A stretch of DNA of 17,547 bases from SKLM01 sp964450435 (GTDB lineage Bacteria; Chloroflexota; Anaerolineae; B4-G1): contig CAYVCX010000060.1 in the NCBI GenBank assembly GCA_964450435.1, forward strand, positions 1 through 17,547, in the 5' to 3' direction. Shown here in pieces: positions 15,679 through 17,547 of this stretch. Each line of letters begins with the position of its first letter. The stretch's first letter is position 1. A program made the position numbers and the translations under genes. The notes beneath the pieces were generated by a model. That model did no database searches. It was not told where the DNA came from and was given only the letters and a program-made list of their open reading frames with translations.

Positions 15679-15707
15679 TTGACATCGTTGTCGTCTTGAT
15701 GTAGAAT
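15679..15707 (+). promoter_or_regulatory. Sigma-70 promoter of the recombinase-like gene
   Basis: A perfect TTGACA (15679-15684), a 17-base spacer and TAGAAT (15702-15707). The gene starts about 45 bases after the -10, with GGGGAGAG as the ribosome site. Confidence 0.7.
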
Positions 15708-15752
15708 AGGGACTGACTGGTGCTATACGAAGTCAGACAGGGGAGAGACCGC

Positions 15753-16670
15753 ATGCCTGAAGAACAGACCACCGCCAGTACAGACTCATCGCCGGGCTTG
15801 ACTGCTCAGTCTTCATTGCGCGCCGCCAGAAACGCCTTCGATGTCTACATGCACCGAGAGGGCTTCACCGAGAACACGAGGAAGGCCTTCCAGTCCGACC
15901 TGAACATCCTCGCAGACTTCATCGGCGGTTGGACAGCTATCGGCGACATCTCCACTCGGGACCTCACCCGCTTCACCGAATGGCTGGTCAACGACCGCGA
16001 CGCTCCGTGCAATCCCAAGTCGCTGGCTCGGCGGATCACCACCCTCAAGGTCTTCTTTGGCTGGCTCGCCGAGGATGGGGTGCTCTCCCGCGATCCCGCC
16101 GCCGCCGTCGTCCACGAGCCCGTGAATACGCCTCTGCCCGACGTCCTCACGGACGAGCAGGTCGATCGTGTCCTCAAGGTGACCGAGAAACTCCGTCGGG
16201 CTGATAACCCCGATGCTCGCCCTCATCTTCTGGTGACGTTGCTGCTTCACACCGGGATCAAGAAGGGGGAGTGCATGAGCATCACCCTGAACCACATCGA
16301 CCTCGACGACCCCTCTCAGCCGCTGCTCTGGGTGCGCTACGCCAACCCCCAGCGCAGGCACAAGGAGCGCAAGGTCCGTCTGCCCACCTGGTGGCCCGGG
16401 GTGCTGGCCGAGTACCGCGCCCAGTACGAGATCTCCGAGGCGCTTTTCCCCTGGACTGCCCGCAACCTCGAGTACGTCCTCTCCGACGTCGCCGAGCGGG
16501 CTGAACTGTCCCAGGGCGTGTCATTCGAGATGCTCCGCTGGACCAGCGCTGCCCGCGATTATCGGGCGGGGATGGAATCCGCTAAGCTGCGCCAGAAGCT
16601 TGGCCTTTCCAAGATCACCTGGCGCCAGACCAGCCAGAAGATCGCGAAGCTGGCTGGGTCCGGGACCTAG
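15753..16670 (+). CDS. Tyrosine-recombinase-like protein lacking catalytic residues
   Basis: A 305-aa protein with the build of XerC/D-type recombinases: an N-terminal SAM-like core-binding domain (about 24-108, AARNAFDVYMHREGFTENTR through RITTLKVFFGWLAEDG) and a catalytic-type domain (about 125-300). Aligned to the family, the first Arg (TGIRxGE) is Lys170 in TGIKKGE. The HxxR box reads EMLR, keeping Arg262 but with Glu259 for His. The LGH box reads LGL (Leu285), and the nucleophile Tyr becomes Ser294 in WRQTSQK. A Lys around 204-207 may remain. It should bind DNA but not cut it by the usual chemistry. The frame is intact with a good promoter and ribosome site, so it is not an obvious pseudogene. 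The next gene is an excisionase-like HTH. Confidence 0.8.
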   Translation: MPEEQTTASTDSSPGLTAQSSLRAARNAFDVYMHREGFTENTRKAFQSDLNILADFIGGWTAIGDISTRDLTRFTEWLVNDRDAPCNPKSLARRITTLKVFFGWLAEDGVLSRDPAAAVVHEPVNTPLPDVLTDEQVDRVLKVTEKLRRADNPDARPHLLVTLLLHTGIKKGECMSITLNHIDLDDPSQPLLWVRYANPQRRHKERKVRLPTWWPGVLAEYRAQYEISEALFPWTARNLEYVLSDVAERAELSQGVSFEMLRWTSAARDYRAGMESAKLRQKLGLSKITWRQTSQKIAKLAGSGT

Positions 16671-16874
16671 CCGTGCAGCCTTGCCCCGAAATGCTGCCCT
16701 CTCGGGGTGCCAGATCCGACCCAGGCTGGGCTGGAGTGCCCATCTGCTAGCTCGCGGGGTGCCGAGATCCACTCGACCCCCTACCCAAATCTCGCGCGGT
16801 ACCAGGCGCGTCTGCTTCCCTTCTCTCCTTCTGGCTCGGCCCGGACGGCGCCGCCGATTAGTACGAACCTCCTA

Positions 16875-16904
16875 TTGCAAAGCTGCGCCAGTTCGTGCTA
16901 TATT
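16875..16904 (+). promoter_or_regulatory. Probable promoter of the HTH gene
   Basis: TTGCAA (16875-16880), an 18-base spacer and TATATT (16899-16904) with TGC before it. It is about 48 bases before the HTH start codon. An overlapping TATTAT at 16901 is a less well spaced alternative. Between 16671 and 16874 I see only loosely repeated CGGGGTGCC-x-GATCC words and no gene. Confidence 0.55.
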
Positions 16905-16952
16905 ATAGTCGTTCGCGTCAGGCCGTGCCATTTCACTTTAGCGGAGTTTCCT

Positions 16953-17159
16953 ATGCCAACCACCCCCGTACAATCGGCGACGAACTCGTTTCTGACGCCC
17001 AGGGACGTCTCGTCCTTGCTTCAGGTCTCGGTGTACACGGTGCGCCGCTGGATCAAGGAGGGCGAACTGCCCGCGTACAAAGTCGGGCGTCTCTGGCGCA
17101 TCGACAAGGTCGACCTGGACCAATGGCTCGACCGGCAGCGTATGACCGACCTCACCTGA
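16953..17159 (+). CDS. Small excisionase/MerR-like helix-turn-helix protein
   Basis: A 68-aa DNA-binding protein of the HTH_17 (excisionase, BldC-like) type. The winged helix reads LTPRDVSSLLQVSVYTVRRW, followed by IKEGELPAYKVGRLWRIDKV and a short tail ending DQWLDRQRMTDLT. These proteins bind promoters or att sites; some are excisionases, many are plain regulators. The start at 16953 has CGGAG 7 bases upstream and a promoter in front; the frame is open further upstream, but that part is unlike protein. It follows the recombinase-like gene by 282 bases and precedes a tRNA gene, an arrangement that recalls an int-xis module but with an apparently inactive integrase. Confidence 0.85.
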   Translation: MPTTPVQSATNSFLTPRDVSSLLQVSVYTVRRWIKEGELPAYKVGRLWRIDKVDLDQWLDRQRMTDLT

Positions 17160-17426
17160 CGGGGTACCGCACCGCAGCTGAATCAGACATCCCTGAGCTC
17201 CGAGACGCGAAGGCCTCTTGGCGGTGCAGGATCCGTGCACTCTGACGCCCCACCGGCACCTTCAGCCCTCCGCTCCTGAACTACGCGATAGGCGCGCCCG
17301 CCCACATCGACGGCAGCAGGCGACGACCCCTTCGCGGCCCTCTGCGTTGCACGCAGACCATCGCCGTCAGATCCTTCTGGTGGTGCCTGGCCCTGTGGAG
17401 CGCGCCGCCTTCTCGCCCCCCTATCC
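17160..17426. other. Intergenic stretch, nothing recognised
   Basis: This GC-rich gap between the HTH gene and the tRNA promoter shows no coding pattern, no strong hairpin and no direct repeat of the tRNA 3' end. Confidence 0.5.
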
Positions 17427-17454
17427 TTGACAAAGAAGTGCTTCCCACTATAAT
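17427..17454 (+). promoter_or_regulatory. Consensus promoter of tRNA-Lys
   Basis: Both boxes are perfect: TTGACA (17427-17432) and TATAAT (17449-17454), with a 16-base spacer. The start would fall near 17461, just before the tRNA. Confidence 0.85.
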
Positions 17455-17464
17455 ATCGCACGCT

Positions 17465-17537
17465 GGCCCGCTAGCTCAATTGGAAGAGCAGGGGCCTCTT
17501 AAGCCCTTGGTTGCAGGTTCGAGTCCTGCGCGGGTCA
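17465..17537 (+). tRNA. tRNA-Lys (anticodon CTT)
   Basis: The cloverleaf folds completely: acceptor GGCCCGC (17465-17471) pairs with GCGGGTC (17530-17536) with one G-T pair; D arm GCTC/GAGC (17474-17489); anticodon stem GGGGC/GCCCT around loop CTCTTAA (17496-17502), giving anticodon CTT at 17498-17500; T arm GCAGG/CCTGC around TTCGAGT (17513-17529); discriminator A17537. CCA is not encoded. It reads AAG lysine codons. Confidence 0.95.
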
Positions 17538-17547
17538 TAGGGGACGA

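Noticed and set aside
16684..16707. CCCCGA/TCGGGG hairpin after the recombinase-like gene as a terminator
   Set aside because: The stem is six bases with a 12-base loop and no T run follows.
1..17547. CRISPR array or insertion sequence
   Set aside because: I found no short regularly spaced repeats and no transposase or terminal inverted repeats; the only long repeat is the pstS domain duplication.

Overview
This window looks like a chromosomal piece of a GC-rich bacterium with ordinary sigma-70 promoters. Several have near-consensus -35 and -10 boxes, and four share an extended -10 (TGC before TATxAT). The mix of genes (tandem PstS lipoprotein, DegV, YbdK-type ligase, CBS-domain site-2 protease, several small lineage-type proteins) feels like Chloroflexota. 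That assignment is an impression from protein style, not a proven placement.

Layout. Positions 1-10487 are almost all minus strand and read right to left. A promoter at 10515-10543 starts a run of DegV, an SDR oxidoreductase joined to it by a GTGA overlap, a large protein of unknown function, a SAM methyltransferase broken by a one-base frameshift, and a decayed acetyltransferase. Next come an intact two-domain GNAT acetyltransferase whose stop overlaps the start of a PhoB-type response regulator, then the PhoR-type histidine kinase. After an intergenic region with a candidate PhoB-regulated promoter come a small conserved-looking protein and a phosphate-binding lipoprotein (PstS) that carries two almost identical copies of its whole binding domain. 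No pstC, pstA, pstB or phoU is visible; they could lie left of the window.

Positions 10591-15645 are plus strand. A YbdK-type carboxylate-amine ligase has its own promoter, divergent from degV. A second promoter drives a likely operon of site-2 protease with CBS domains, HD phosphohydrolase, divergent Na+/phosphate-cotransporter-like membrane protein and double-domain universal stress protein. Positions 15679-17537 hold a tyrosine-recombinase-like protein that has lost most catalytic residues including the nucleophile tyrosine, an excisionase-like helix-turn-helix protein, and tRNA-Lys(CTT), each with a recognisable promoter.

Phosphate is the common theme: PhoB/PhoR and PstS on the left, and an Na/Pi-cotransporter relative on the right. 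The most unusual items are the catalytically dead recombinase-like protein with its HTH neighbour, the tandem PstS with a 449-bp perfectly identical core, and the uncharacterised 506-aa protein.
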